Assembly (NCBI RefSeq): GCF_014645535.1
Contig: NZ_BMLX01000002.1
Location: forward strand, 558,001 to 622,000
Length of the DNA: 64,000 nt
Source of the DNA: Silvimonas iriomotensis
GTDB taxonomy: Bacteria; Pseudomonadota; Gammaproteobacteria; Burkholderiales; Chitinibacteraceae
Direction: 5' to 3'
The translations under genes and the position numbers were made by a program. The notes under the pieces are model-generated. The model searched no databases. It saw only the letters and a list, made by a program, of their open reading frames with translations, and was not told the DNA's origin. Below, piece after piece: positions 17,920-26,631 of the stretch; the stretch's first letter is position 1; each line of letters opens with the position of its first letter.

Positions 17920-18371
17920 TTGCTGTGTACCTCAAGCTTGCCTGGTGCGTGGTTCTGTTTTTGCTGCGCGGTTTATTTGCTGGCAGTTGTTGTTTTGTTA
18001 GCGCCTGACGGCGCGGTTGTTCAGGTGTCGGGGGGACAACGGCCAAACCCTCTGTGCGCCAGTAGTCCCGATCTATGCTGTTGCTGTTGGTTCTGAGGTT
18101 GCCGTTGCTTTTGATCTGCCTCCCCTTGACTGCGCCGAGCATCGCAGCGAAGTCCGGGGTTTCGGCGGAGGGGTGTTTGAGCGAAGCGAGTTCCCGTAGC
18201 CAGCCGGACTTCGCGAGAAGCACAGGGAACCCGAAGGGCGCAGTCGCAGGGGTCGCCTTTTCTTTGGGTACTTTCTTTTGGTGACCCAAAAGAAAGTACC
18301 TTGCCGTCGGGCAACCCCCGACACCCAAAACACCCGCGCCGAAGGCGCTAAAACCCGCCTGCAACAACCAA
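17920..18371. repeat. 452-base gap inside the ydc operon holding repeat copy B
   Basis: There is no gene here. The gap lies between the binding-protein gene and the ATPase gene. It holds an inverted partial end at 17997-18036 (GCGCCTGACGGCGCGG...GTGTCGGGGG) and the main repeat at 18096-18354. The result is an element with roughly 38-bp imperfect terminal inverted repeats. Confidence 0.65.
18096..18354 (+). repeat. Structured dispersed repeat, copy B
   Basis: Homologous to 13163-13425 in the same orientation. The main hairpin pairs 18267-18281 with 18286-18300 (15 bp, loop TGAC). A second hairpin pairs 18306-18311 with 18317-18322. An additional long-range pair joins CGAAGTCCGG near 18150 with CCGGACTTCG near 18204; in copy A the matching arms are changed on both sides (CAAGGCGCGG, CCGCGACTTG) and stay nearly complementary. 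Confidence 0.75.
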
Positions 18372-19523
18372 TCAGCGCCCACCCATCACAGCAATAAAAT
18401 CCTGCGTCCACCGGCTATAAGGCACACAAGTCCCCTGCGTCTTGCACTTGGCCACCGGCGTCTTCCAGAAGTGAATCTGCTCAAACCGCGCATACCCATT
18501 GCTGGCACACACATCAGAGCCACCCACCGGCTTGTTCTTGCAGCCGTCGGTAATCACCGGGTTAGAACCAAACCACTCGGCCAGGTCAGATTGCAGTTTC
18601 TTGTTCAGCGACCAGTCCATCCACTTGTACGCACACGTCGGATGCGGGGCGTTCACGTGCATCATGGTGGTATCGGCCCAGCCGGTTGCGCCTTCCTTGG
18701 GGATGGTGCCGGCGATCGGGAACTTCTCGGCCTGCAGGGCGTTGATCAGGTAGCCCCAGCCGGACGATGCGGCAATGCCTTCGTTCTTGAAGTCATTCAT
18801 CTGCACGGTCACGTCGTGCCAGTAACGGTGGGTCAGTTGTTTCTGGCCGCGCAAGAGTTTGAGCACTTCGGCGTACTGTTTCTCGTTGAGTTCGTACGGG
18901 TCCTTGATGCCCAGCGCGGGGTTTTTCACCATCAGGTACATGGCGGCATCGGCGATGTAGATCGCGCCGTCATAAGCCTGAACCCGGCCCTTGTTGGATT
19001 TGCCATCCGGCAGCTTCTGTTCTTCAAACACCACCGACCAGGAGTCCGGCGCTTTCGGGAAAACCTTGGTGTTGTACGCCAGGAAGTTGGCGCCCCACTG
19101 ATACGGCACGCCGTAGTGCTTGCCGTCTACGGTGTGCCAGGGTGCGTCTTGCAGGCGTTTTTCGACGGTATTCCAGGACGGAATCAGCGCGGTGTTGATC
19201 TCTTGCACTTTCTTGCCGTACACCAGACGCAGGCTGGCGTCGCCCGATGCGGTCACGAGGTCATAACCGCCCTGGTTCATCAGCGAGACCATTTCGTCAG
19301 ACGTCGCGGCGGTCTTGACGTTGACCTTGCAACTGGTGGCCTTTTCGAAACCGGTCACCCAGTCGTATTTCTTGTCCGACTCGCCCCGCTCCAGATAACC
19401 TGGCCAGGCAATGATGTTCACCTGCCCTTCGGGCTTGCCCAGTGAACTGACGGGCGCGGCGAACACCGCGCTATTGAGAAATGCACAACCTACTGCCCAT
19501 GCGGTGATCTTCATCTGCTTCAT
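18372..19523 (-). CDS. ydcS: Putrescine-type periplasmic binding protein, YdcS-like
   Basis: This 383-residue protein has a signal peptide (cleaved near NSAVFAA). The mature sequence closely follows what I recall of E. coli YdcS: 'IIAWPGYLERGESDKKYDWVTGFEKAT', 'VNVKTAATSDEMVSLMNQGGYDLVTASGDASLRL', 'DGKSNKGRVQAYDGAIYIADAA', 'HRYWHDVTVQMNDFKNEG' and the C-terminal 'YSRWTQDFIAVMGGR'. It captures putrescine or a related polyamine. The start at 19523 has GGAGAGG upstream and gives a normal signal peptide. It is first in the operon and is separated from the transport genes by the repeat. Confidence 0.93.
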   Translation of the reverse strand: MKQMKITAWAVGCAFLNSAVFAAPVSSLGKPEGQVNIIAWPGYLERGESDKKYDWVTGFEKATSCKVNVKTAATSDEMVSLMNQGGYDLVTASGDASLRLVYGKKVQEINTALIPSWNTVEKRLQDAPWHTVDGKHYGVPYQWGANFLAYNTKVFPKAPDSWSVVFEEQKLPDGKSNKGRVQAYDGAIYIADAAMYLMVKNPALGIKDPYELNEKQYAEVLKLLRGQKQLTHRYWHDVTVQMNDFKNEGIAASSGWGYLINALQAEKFPIAGTIPKEGATGWADTTMMHVNAPHPTCAYKWMDWSLNKKLQSDLAEWFGSNPVITDGCKNKPVGGSDVCASNGYARFEQIHFWKTPVAKCKTQGTCVPYSRWTQDFIAVMGGR

Positions 19524-19898
19524 GGTCCTCTCCAGGAATGTTCCGGTTCTATGTGCCTTGCTGAGAACCATTCTGGAAGGGCGAGCTTTGGGCCGAAAGC
19601 TGGCTTTGCAGATAAAGCCAATCTGTTTTTCCGATACCTTTCAGCCCCGCAAGAGATTGCAGTGCGCCAAAACAGCGCGTAGTCGCCAGCCCGAAATACA
19701 ACTTGCATGGGCCAGAAAACCCATGTTTTGCACGTAACTCATTCACCATGCACTACATTTTTTTGCGCATTGTTGCGCTGCATTAAGCTGGTGCAGGCCC
19801 AAACGGCCGGTTTGGCGTGGCATTTACTGTTGTAAATCAAACAGCAATAAAATCGGAAAAACAGAACAGATATGCCGATATATCGGCAAAAAAGATGG
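19524..19898. promoter_or_regulatory. 375-base upstream region of the ydc operon
   Basis: There is no gene. This must carry the ydc promoter (minus strand), but I could not pick a convincing -35/-10 pair. The one clear element is a perfect 16-bp palindrome TGCCGATATATCGGCA at 19873-19888, next to the LysR stop. It has no T-run on either side, so it is more likely an operator than a terminator. Confidence 0.4.
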
Positions 19899-20807
19899 TT
19901 ATTTTGCGTGTGCGCGGCTGTGTTCGCGCGCCACTACCAGGAAATTCTGCGTGGCTTCAGACATACGCAGGCCACGCCGCCAGGCAATACCGATATCCAC
20001 GGTGGGCAGTTCTTCCATGATGTTGCGCACTTCCAGCCGGTCGCCATCCAGCGACCACGGCCGGTACAGCATGTCGGGCAGAATCGACAAACCGGCGCCG
20101 GTGGCGACAAGGCTGCGTACAGCCTCCACCGATGAAGTCCGCATGACTGTATTGGGCCGCAGACCGGCCGCACGCCAGTAGGCGGTGGTGTTGTCTTCCA
20201 GCTCATCCACCTTGAGCATGATCATGGCCTCGTTGGCGATCTCTTTGATCGAGATACTGGAAAGCTGCAGCAAAGAGTGATTGGCCGGCAGCCACAAGCG
20301 CCAGGATGCCTTCATCAGCGCTTCAGATTCAATGGCCTGCTTGTTCTCGATATTGGAAACCAGCAGCACTGCCACATCCAGTTCGCCATTGACCAGCAAG
20401 TGCTCAATGTAATCGCGCTGGTCTTCAATCACCCGCACTTCCACTTTGGGGAACACGCGGCGATAGCGGTCCAGCAGATAGGGCAAAAAATAGCCCGTCA
20501 TCATGGCAGTGACGCCGACATTGAGCCGCCCGGTCATGGTGTCAGGGCGGGCGGAGAGCGCTTCCTGCGCGTTACGCACTGTGGCCAGAATCTGGTGGGC
20601 GTGGCGCAGGAACTGGTGCCCGGCGTGGGTCAGCACCATGCCGCGCGCGTGGCGCTGGAACAATTGCGCGCCCAGGTCAGCCTCCAGCGCCTTGATGGCT
20701 TCAGTCACCACCGACTGGGAAATATTCAAGGATTGCGTGGCGCCGGTAATGGATTCGGCCTCGGCCACGGCAATGAAATAGCGGACATTCTTGAGCGAGA
20801 GGCTCAT
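19899..20807 (-). CDS. LysR-family transcriptional regulator
   Basis: This 302-residue protein has the N-terminal LysR helix-turn-helix ('NVRYFIAVAEAESITGATQSLNISQSVVTEAIKALEADLGAQLFQRHARGMVLTHAGHQFL') and a type 2 periplasmic-binding fold for the effector. The start at 20807 gives the usual MSLSLKNVRYF opening. It is directly upstream of the ydc operon on the same strand, so it is the likeliest regulator of polyamine uptake and oxidation; this is a positional inference only. Confidence 0.88.
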   Translation of the reverse strand: MSLSLKNVRYFIAVAEAESITGATQSLNISQSVVTEAIKALEADLGAQLFQRHARGMVLTHAGHQFLRHAHQILATVRNAQEALSARPDTMTGRLNVGVTAMMTGYFLPYLLDRYRRVFPKVEVRVIEDQRDYIEHLLVNGELDVAVLLVSNIENKQAIESEALMKASWRLWLPANHSLLQLSSISIKEIANEAMIMLKVDELEDNTTAYWRAAGLRPNTVMRTSSVEAVRSLVATGAGLSILPDMLYRPWSLDGDRLEVRNIMEELPTVDIGIAWRRGLRMSEATQNFLVVAREHSRAHAK

Positions 20808-20866
20808 GGCGGTATCTTGTTGTGTAGGTGCGGATGCCGGCCAATCTATCACGCCGCACGCAAGGC

Positions 20867-21727
20867 TTACACCGTCGCCACGATCAGCTCTTCACAGCGC
20901 GCTGGCGGGCGCAGGCCGTCGCTGCGCCCGGCAAAGTAGCTGGCGGCCAGATCATCAGCCGACACATGCGCGACCGCGCTGAAACCCGCAGCCAGCGCCA
21001 GATCAACGATCTCTTGCGGGGCAAAGTAACTGATAAAGGGCGTGCCGCTGGCGGCCGCCCCCGCCTCGCCCATGCGCAAAACGGGTTGCAGGTCGGCATC
21101 GGCCATATCAATCGGGCACAGGAAAGTCATGACAAACCGGGAGCCTTTGGCCAGCGCGGCCACCTGCCGCAGCATGGCAACAATGGCCTCATGCGTCAGG
21201 TACATGCTGACGCCGGTCGAGGTCACGATCGCCGGTTCATCAGTGCGAAAACCGGCTTTACCCAGATGCTTGAGCCAGTCATCGCCCGCTTCAAAATCCA
21301 CCGGCACAAAGTGCACCGACGCGGGCGGCGTCATGTCCAGTTCTGCCAGCCGGGCTTTTTTCCATGTCTGGTGCCCGGGCTGATCCACTTCAAAGATATT
21401 CATCTGCGCGGCGATATCCGGCCGGCGCAAGGCAAATGAATCCAGCCCCGCGCCCAGCAATACATACTGACGGGCCACGCCTTCCTTGATCCCGTCGATC
21501 ACTTGATCCTCGATATACCGCGCGCGGGCGATGATCGAGGCGCGGAACGGCGCAGTGCGTTGCGGGTGCATGTCCGGCCGCTCGCGCCAGCCGTTATCCG
21601 GAGCGGCCAGTTGCAGGCCAACCTCGTCCTGCAGCACGGGCGGCGCCGCATCGACTTCCAGATGCAGTGCGCGCCACAGCGCAGTGCGAACAGCGGTGAA
21701 ATCCGGGGCGATGACAGCAGCGGACAT
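20867..21727 (-). CDS. Class I SAM methyltransferase, LCMT/TIGR00027-like
   Basis: This 286-residue protein belongs by motif to the leucine carboxyl methyltransferase-like group (TIGR00027). 'SIIARARYIEDQVIDGIKEGVARQYVLLGAGLDSFALRR' is the SAM site, followed by 'IFEVDQPGHQTWKKARL' and 'FVPVDFEAGDDWLKHL'. 'ATGVSMYL'-type wording appears as 'STGVSMYLTHEAIVAMLRQVAALAKGSRFVMTF'. The substrate is unknown, and these are often of secondary-metabolite type. AGGAG lies six bases before the ATG. Confidence 0.85.
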   Translation of the reverse strand: MSAAVIAPDFTAVRTALWRALHLEVDAAPPVLQDEVGLQLAAPDNGWRERPDMHPQRTAPFRASIIARARYIEDQVIDGIKEGVARQYVLLGAGLDSFALRRPDIAAQMNIFEVDQPGHQTWKKARLAELDMTPPASVHFVPVDFEAGDDWLKHLGKAGFRTDEPAIVTSTGVSMYLTHEAIVAMLRQVAALAKGSRFVMTFLCPIDMADADLQPVLRMGEAGAAASGTPFISYFAPQEIVDLALAAGFSAVAHVSADDLAASYFAGRSDGLRPPARCEELIVATV

Positions 21728-21837
21728 GGGTTCTCCTGGCGTGAAACGGTGGCGATAGGTGAAAAAAGGCGCTGGCCGGTTCGCCTGAACGGGCGCGCCG
21801 GGCTATATATCCATACACCCTGATCCGGGCAAAAGCC

Positions 21838-22212
21838 ATGACTGACGAGCAACTGGCCGGCCATTTATTGCAGCTGGAACAACAACTGCACCAGCAACAC
21901 ATCCGCGCCGACGCCACGGCGCTGGGCCGCTTGCTGGCTGATGATTATTTTGAACAGGGCATCAACGGTACGTTGTGGCACAAGACGGCGGTGATTGCGG
22001 CGCTGGCAGACGAACAGTTTTCACAACGGCGCATCAGCCGCTTTGCGCTGACCCGGCTGGCACCCGATACGGCGCTGGTCACCTATGCCGCAGAACGGCT
22101 GCCCACGCCCCGGCGGCCGGGTGCCAGTTCGTTACGCAGTTCAATCTGGCAATGGCGGGATGAGCGCTGGCAGATGATTTTCCATCAAGGCACGCCATTG
22201 TCATCAACCTGA
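21838..22212 (+). CDS. DUF4440/SnoaL-like NTF2-fold protein
   Basis: This 124-residue cytoplasmic protein has the pattern 'HLLQLEQQLHQQHIRADATALGRLLADDYFEQGINGTLWHKTAVIAAL', a beta-rich centre ('LAPDTALVTYAAERL') and a terminal 'SSIWQWRDERWQMIFHQGTPL'. This is the DUF4440 layout. No catalytic residues can be assigned. It is divergent from the methyltransferase. Confidence 0.75.
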   Translation: MTDEQLAGHLLQLEQQLHQQHIRADATALGRLLADDYFEQGINGTLWHKTAVIAALADEQFSQRRISRFALTRLAPDTALVTYAAERLPTPRRPGASSLRSSIWQWRDERWQMIFHQGTPLSST

Positions 22213-22552
22213 CCCCAACAACGGCTGACAATGCTTTCACGCTGTTGCGTCGGCCCAACGGCGTTGTTTTTCCGATAATCTGTAACAGTTCAAGCAGATT
22301 GTTGCCTCTAACTGACAAAGGTCTGATTTTCTGACCCTTTTTTGCCAAGTCATTGTAGATTCTGTTTGCTGCCCGTCAGCTCCCCGTGAGCTTCGTGGTG
22401 GGTACTGACTCTTTAAGCATACCTTCTCCCTGCTGTACTCCCTCTCGCTTGCCGCTGGTTAGCCCGCCGTATACGATGCGATTCGAGGATGGAGTTGTGC
22501 CAGATCAAACAGGCGCAGCCGAAGAAGGTAAAAACAAGTAGAGATACAAGCA
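22213..22552. promoter_or_regulatory. 340-base AT-richer region upstream of the secretion locus
   Basis: There is no gene. The region is clearly lower in GC than its neighbours and must hold the promoter of the gspG operon. GGTC (22320-22323) and GACC (22333-22336) followed by CTTTTTT could be a weak terminator for the DUF4440 gene. No single promoter pair stood out. Confidence 0.35.
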
Positions 22553-22978
22553 ATGCAATTTCGTCGTATGCGTAACAGCGGCTTTACGCTGCTTGAATTG
22601 CTGGTCGTGTTGTTGATCATTGCCCTTCTGGCCGGCTATGTCGGCCCCAAGCTGTTTGGTGAAGTCGGCAAGGCGAAGATCAAGACTGCAGCCAGCCAGA
22701 TGAAATCCCTGGCGGATGCGCTGGACCATTATCGGCTGGATGTGGGCCACTACCCCACCACCGAGCAAGGTCTGACTGCGCTCAATACCAAGCCCAATGA
22801 CGAGCCCAAGTGGCAAGGCCCGTACCTGACCAAGGACGTGCCTAATGACCCATGGGATCGGCCCTATGTCTATCGCCGCCCCGGCGAGAACGGCCACGAT
22901 TTCGACCTCATCTCTTATGGTGCCGACGGCAAGCCGGGCGGTACGGATGAGGACGCCGACATCTCTTACTTCCAGTAA
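22553..22978 (+). CDS. gspG: Major pseudopilin GspG
   Basis: This 141-residue protein has a short leader and the prepilin peptidase site SG/FTLLELLVVLLIIALLAGY, with Glu at mature position 5. It continues with GspG hallmarks: 'VGPKLFGEVGKAKIKTAASQMKSLADALDHYRLDVGHYPTTEQGL', 'WQGPYLTKDVPNDPWDRPYVYRRPG' and 'DLISYGADGKPGG'. The acidic C-terminus (GGTDEDADISYF) is the usual Ca-binding loop. It forms the pseudopilus shaft of the secretion system encoded downstream. The start could also be 22568. No prepilin peptidase gene is in the window. Confidence 0.93.
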   Translation: MQFRRMRNSGFTLLELLVVLLIIALLAGYVGPKLFGEVGKAKIKTAASQMKSLADALDHYRLDVGHYPTTEQGLTALNTKPNDEPKWQGPYLTKDVPNDPWDRPYVYRRPGENGHDFDLISYGADGKPGGTDEDADISYFQ

Positions 22979-22998
22979 GCGCGCCCCGGTTTTGCGCC

Positions 22999-24171
22999 AT
23001 GCGCTACAAGGTCACTGCCCTTTCTGCCGGTAATCTGCAGGAACTGGAGCTGGACGCTGCCAACGAGGCCGAGCTCAAAGAGCGCCTCGCCTCGCAGGGT
23101 GCGGCTCTGGTTTCGGCACGTCCTGTGCAACGGCTCAGCATGGGCAAGAGCGAGTTCGCGCTCTCTTTGTTCACGCAAGAGCTGATTGCCCTGCTGGAAG
23201 CCGGCCTGACGCTGGTCGAGGCCGTAGAAACACTCAAGGAAAAAAGCGCCGCCGACGGCAACCGCGTGGTGCTGGGCCTGATGATTGATGGCCTGTACCA
23301 GGGCCTGACGTTCTCCCGCGTGCTCTCGCAAATGCCGGAACATTTTCCGCCGCTGTATATCGCCACAGTGGGCTCGGCCGAGAAAACCGGCCACCTGGCC
23401 AACGCGCTCAAGCGCTATCACCATTACGAATCACGCCTGGCGGCGGTGAAGAAAAAGATTATCTCGGCACTGATCTACCCCATGGTGATCATCACCATTG
23501 GCGGCGGCATCATGCTGTTTCTGTTGTTCTATGTGATCCCCAAATTCAGCCAGATCTACGCCAGCATGAAGAACCTGCCGTTTGCGGCCGAGGTCTTGCT
23601 GTGGTGGGGCGAGCTGGTGCATCAGCACGGCGACATCCTGTTTGGCGGCATTATCGGCACCATCATCCTGGCGGTGGTGTTGCTGCGCACGCCCGCAGTG
23701 CAACTGGCACTGGCAGAGGCCTTCTGGCGCTTGCCGCGCATGAATGAATACCGGCGGCTGTTTTCGCTGACGCGGTTTTTCCGCACGGTGGGCCTGCTGC
23801 TGTCGGGCGGCGTATCGCTGGTGGCCGCCATGGAGATGTCGGCCCAACTGTTGCCCACCCCGATGCGTCTGGCGCTGGGCCAGGCCATTGTGGATATCAA
23901 ATCCGGCCAGTCGCTCTCTTCTACCCTGCCGCGTTACGGCCTGACCACGCCTGTGGCCGAGCGTCTGTTGCGCGTGGGCGAGCAAAGCGGCGAGCTGGCC
24001 ACCATGAGCGAACGCGCCGCGCAGTTCTGTGATGAAGAACTGGACCGCGCCATTGAAATGTTCACGCGTTTGTTTGAACCCATTTTGATGTTGCTGATCG
24101 GCGTGTTGATCGGCTCCATCGTGTTCTTGTTATATATGCCGATCTTCCAGCTGGCCGGGAGCATGCAATGA
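22999..24171 (+). CDS. gspF: Inner-membrane platform protein GspF
   Basis: This 390-residue polytopic protein has two GspF/PilC domains. The first is 'FTQELIALLEAGLTLVEAVETLKEK...LYQGLTFSRVLSQMPEHFPPLYIATVGSAEKTGHLANAL'. The second is 'FSLTRFFRTVGLLLSGGVSLVAAMEM...LRVGEQSGELATMSERAAQFCDEEL'. Membrane helices lie near residues 160-185, 210-235 and at the C-terminus ('FEPILMLLIGVLIGSIVFLLYMPIF'). It anchors the ATPase to the pseudopilus. The 3' end overlaps gspE by four bases (ATGA). Confidence 0.93.
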   Translation: MRYKVTALSAGNLQELELDAANEAELKERLASQGAALVSARPVQRLSMGKSEFALSLFTQELIALLEAGLTLVEAVETLKEKSAADGNRVVLGLMIDGLYQGLTFSRVLSQMPEHFPPLYIATVGSAEKTGHLANALKRYHHYESRLAAVKKKIISALIYPMVIITIGGGIMLFLLFYVIPKFSQIYASMKNLPFAAEVLLWWGELVHQHGDILFGGIIGTIILAVVLLRTPAVQLALAEAFWRLPRMNEYRRLFSLTRFFRTVGLLLSGGVSLVAAMEMSAQLLPTPMRLALGQAIVDIKSGQSLSSTLPRYGLTTPVAERLLRVGEQSGELATMSERAAQFCDEELDRAIEMFTRLFEPILMLLIGVLIGSIVFLLYMPIFQLAGSMQ

Positions 24172-25826
24172 GCACGCTCAATCTGGAACTCATCAGCCAT
24201 CTGCGCCAGAGCGCGGGTGAGGCCGGCGTGCCGCTGTTGTTGCAGCAAACGCTGGGGCTGGATAACGACGGTTATCGCCAGGAAGTCAGCCGCTATCTGG
24301 GCCTGCCCGCGCTGGGCCGCGAAGACCTGACCGCGCAGTTCCCGCGTTATGACCTGTTGCCGTATGGCGATGCCGTCGGCCACCAGTGCCTGATGGTGGA
24401 AGACGTGGATGGCACGCTGCGGCTGGTGCTGGGCGACCCGTTCAACCGTGTCACCCGCAACTGGGTGCAGCAACGCGTATCCGTGCCGTATACCACCGTG
24501 CTGGCGCATTACGACGACGTGCGCACCTGGCTGGAAAGCTTTGAGACCTCTCACCGCGCCATGGATCAACTGGCCGTGGGCACCGAGGGCGAGAATGGGC
24601 ATGTCGGCGTGCCGGAAATCTCGCTGGCCACGCTGGCGCAAGACAGCAACCCGGTGGTCAAGCTGGTCAACTCCACCTTGTACGATGCGCTCAAGGCCAA
24701 AGCGTCCGACATCCACCTGGAAAGCACCGCCACGGGCCTGGCGATCAAATACCGGATCGACGGCGTGCTCTTGCACATTGGCGGCGCGGCCGGGGTGGAG
24801 ACCGCCGAACAGGTGATCTCCCGTCTCAAGGTGCTGGCCGAACTGGATATCTCTGAACGGCGTATTCCGCAAGATGGCCGCTTCAAGGTGCTGGCCAATG
24901 GCCGCGAGGTGGATTTTCGCGTGTCGATCATGCCCTCGATCTGGGGCGAAGACGCCGTATTGCGGGTGCTGGATAAACAAAACGCTGGCGATGCCTTCAA
25001 GCAACTACGGCTGGATATCCTGGGGTTTGACGACACCACCATGAGCAATATCCGCAGCCTGGCGACCGAGCCCTACGGCTTGCTGCTGGTGACCGGCCCG
25101 ACCGGTTCGGGCAAGTCGACCACGCTGTACGCCACGCTCTCCGAGATCAATACCGGCGAAGAAAAGATCATCACCATTGAAGACCCGGTGGAATACCAGC
25201 TCCAGGGCATTTTGCAGATTCCGGTCAATGACAAGAAGGGTCTGTCTTTTGCGCGCGGTTTGCGCTCTATTTTGCGGCACGATCCGGACAAGATCCTGGT
25301 CGGCGAAATCCGTGACGGCGAAACCGCCAACATTGCGGTGCAAGCCGCGCTGACGGGGCACCTGGTGCTGACCAGCGTGCACGCCAACAACGTATTCAGC
25401 GTGCTCGACCGCTTTTTGCACATGGGCGTGGAAACACACAGTTTTGTCGATGCGCTGATTGGCGTGGTGGCACAGCGGCTGATCCGCAAGATCTGCCCGC
25501 ACTGTATTACCGATGACAACCCGGACGATGAGCTGCTGGCCGTTTCTGGCGTTACCCGTGTGCAAACGGCGGGCTGGCGCTTCAAGAAAGGCGCCGGTTG
25601 CCAGGCTTGTCGCGGCACGGGGTATCTGGGCCGCAAGGCGATTGCCGAGGTGCTGCGCATGGACGACGCACTCAAGCAAGCCATTGCCAGCCGCGCGCCG
25701 GCGGTCGAAGTCAAACATATGGCAGCCAGCAAAGGATTCATCAGCATGCGCAAGGCCGCGATCGCGGCGGTGTCTCGCGGGGAAACCACATTGCAGGAGG
25801 TGAACCGTGTCACATTCCTGGATTAA
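24168..25826 (+). CDS. gspE: Secretion ATPase GspE/PilB type
   Basis: This 552-residue protein has an N-terminal MshEN-like domain. The ATPase core follows: 'SDIHLESTATGLAIKYRIDGVL', 'RLKVLAELDISERRIPQDGRF', Walker A GPTGSGKSTT from residue 310, the Asp box 'ITIEDPVEYQ', Walker B 'ILVGEIRDGETA', and the His box 'LTGHLVLTSVHANN'. A zinc-type four-Cys motif (CPHC ... CQACRGTGY) lies near the C-terminus, as in T2SS and extension T4P ATPases. It drives pseudopilus assembly. It starts within the gspF stop, and its end overlaps the next gene by 20 bases. Confidence 0.93.
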   Translation: MSTLNLELISHLRQSAGEAGVPLLLQQTLGLDNDGYRQEVSRYLGLPALGREDLTAQFPRYDLLPYGDAVGHQCLMVEDVDGTLRLVLGDPFNRVTRNWVQQRVSVPYTTVLAHYDDVRTWLESFETSHRAMDQLAVGTEGENGHVGVPEISLATLAQDSNPVVKLVNSTLYDALKAKASDIHLESTATGLAIKYRIDGVLLHIGGAAGVETAEQVISRLKVLAELDISERRIPQDGRFKVLANGREVDFRVSIMPSIWGEDAVLRVLDKQNAGDAFKQLRLDILGFDDTTMSNIRSLATEPYGLLLVTGPTGSGKSTTLYATLSEINTGEEKIITIEDPVEYQLQGILQIPVNDKKGLSFARGLRSILRHDPDKILVGEIRDGETANIAVQAALTGHLVLTSVHANNVFSVLDRFLHMGVETHSFVDALIGVVAQRLIRKICPHCITDDNPDDELLAVSGVTRVQTAGWRFKKGAGCQACRGTGYLGRKAIAEVLRMDDALKQAIASRAPAVEVKHMAASKGFISMRKAAIAAVSRGETTLQEVNRVTFLD

Positions 25827-26631
25827 CCACCACGCTTGGTTCTCGCGCCGGCATGTGCTGCTGGCCAGCGGCCCGGCCTTTGGCAAAGCCCTGCCGCAAC
25901 GCCGCCGGGCGCCGATAGAACAATCAACCGAAAGCGCCATGACCCGGCTGCAGCAACTGCTGGCACAAAGCCCGCGCGGGCGCTTTGGCATCGACACCCT
26001 GCAATTGATGATTGGCGCGCCGTGGGTGCGTTACACGGTGTTGCCGTGGCAAGACAACCTCAAGCGTGATGCCGACTGGCAAGGCTATGCCCGCGTGCTG
26101 CTGGGCCAGCAATATGGCGTGGGCACGGAAACCTGGCGCGTGCAGGTGGCCGAGGGCGTTTATGGCCGGCCGCGGCTGGCAGCGGCCATGGATCAGGGTC
26201 TGTATCAGACGCTGGTGGACATGGCCAAAAACCAGAAACTGCGACTGACCCAATGCGAGCCGCTGCTGACTGCGGCCATCAACCGGCATCACAAATCGCT
26301 CAAGGGCAAAGAGTTTGCCCTCTTGCTGATCGAAGCCGAACACACCACCTGTGTGTTCTGGCGCAGCGGCTGGCGTGCCAGCGTGACGCTGCCGTTTGCG
26401 CTCAACCCGCGCCCGGATGGGGAAGCCCTGGCCGCGCTGGTGCGCGACGCCAGCATGCTGGTCTCTGATTTCATGCCGCGCCAGGTGTACGTGGTGTCCT
26501 CGGACATCCAGCTTTCCGGGCTTTCCGCCGAAGGCATGACCTTGCATACACTGGGCGGCGTGCACCCGCGCTTTGCCTGGCCGGCCGACTGGCGTGAGGC
26601 CGCTGAACCCGTTCTGGCGGGGCCAGCCTGA
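25807..26631 (+). CDS. PilM/GspL-like cytoplasmic component (uncertain)
   Basis: This 274-residue soluble protein has no clear membrane helix. Position between the ATPase and PilN-like gene, and the alternation of strands around 'GRFGIDTLQLMIGAPWVRYTVLP', 'LVDMAKNQKLRLTQCEPLLTAAINRH' and 'FALLLIEAEHTTCVFWRSGW', suggest a reduced actin-like fold. That would resemble PilM or the cytoplasmic half of GspL. It is shorter than PilM (about 350) and the nucleotide motifs are not visible. It shares overlapping ends with both neighbours, so it is part of the same translational unit. Confidence 0.6.
   Translation: MSHSWINHHAWFSRRHVLLASGPAFGKALPQRRRAPIEQSTESAMTRLQQLLAQSPRGRFGIDTLQLMIGAPWVRYTVLPWQDNLKRDADWQGYARVLLGQQYGVGTETWRVQVAEGVYGRPRLAAAMDQGLYQTLVDMAKNQKLRLTQCEPLLTAAINRHHKSLKGKEFALLLIEAEHTTCVFWRSGWRASVTLPFALNPRPDGEALAALVRDASMLVSDFMPRQVYVVSSDIQLSGLSAEGMTLHTLGGVHPRFAWPADWREAAEPVLAGPA

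Noticed and set aside
17997-18354. Insertion sequence
   Set aside because: It has inverted ends but no transposase frame; it is too short and is shared as a structured repeat.
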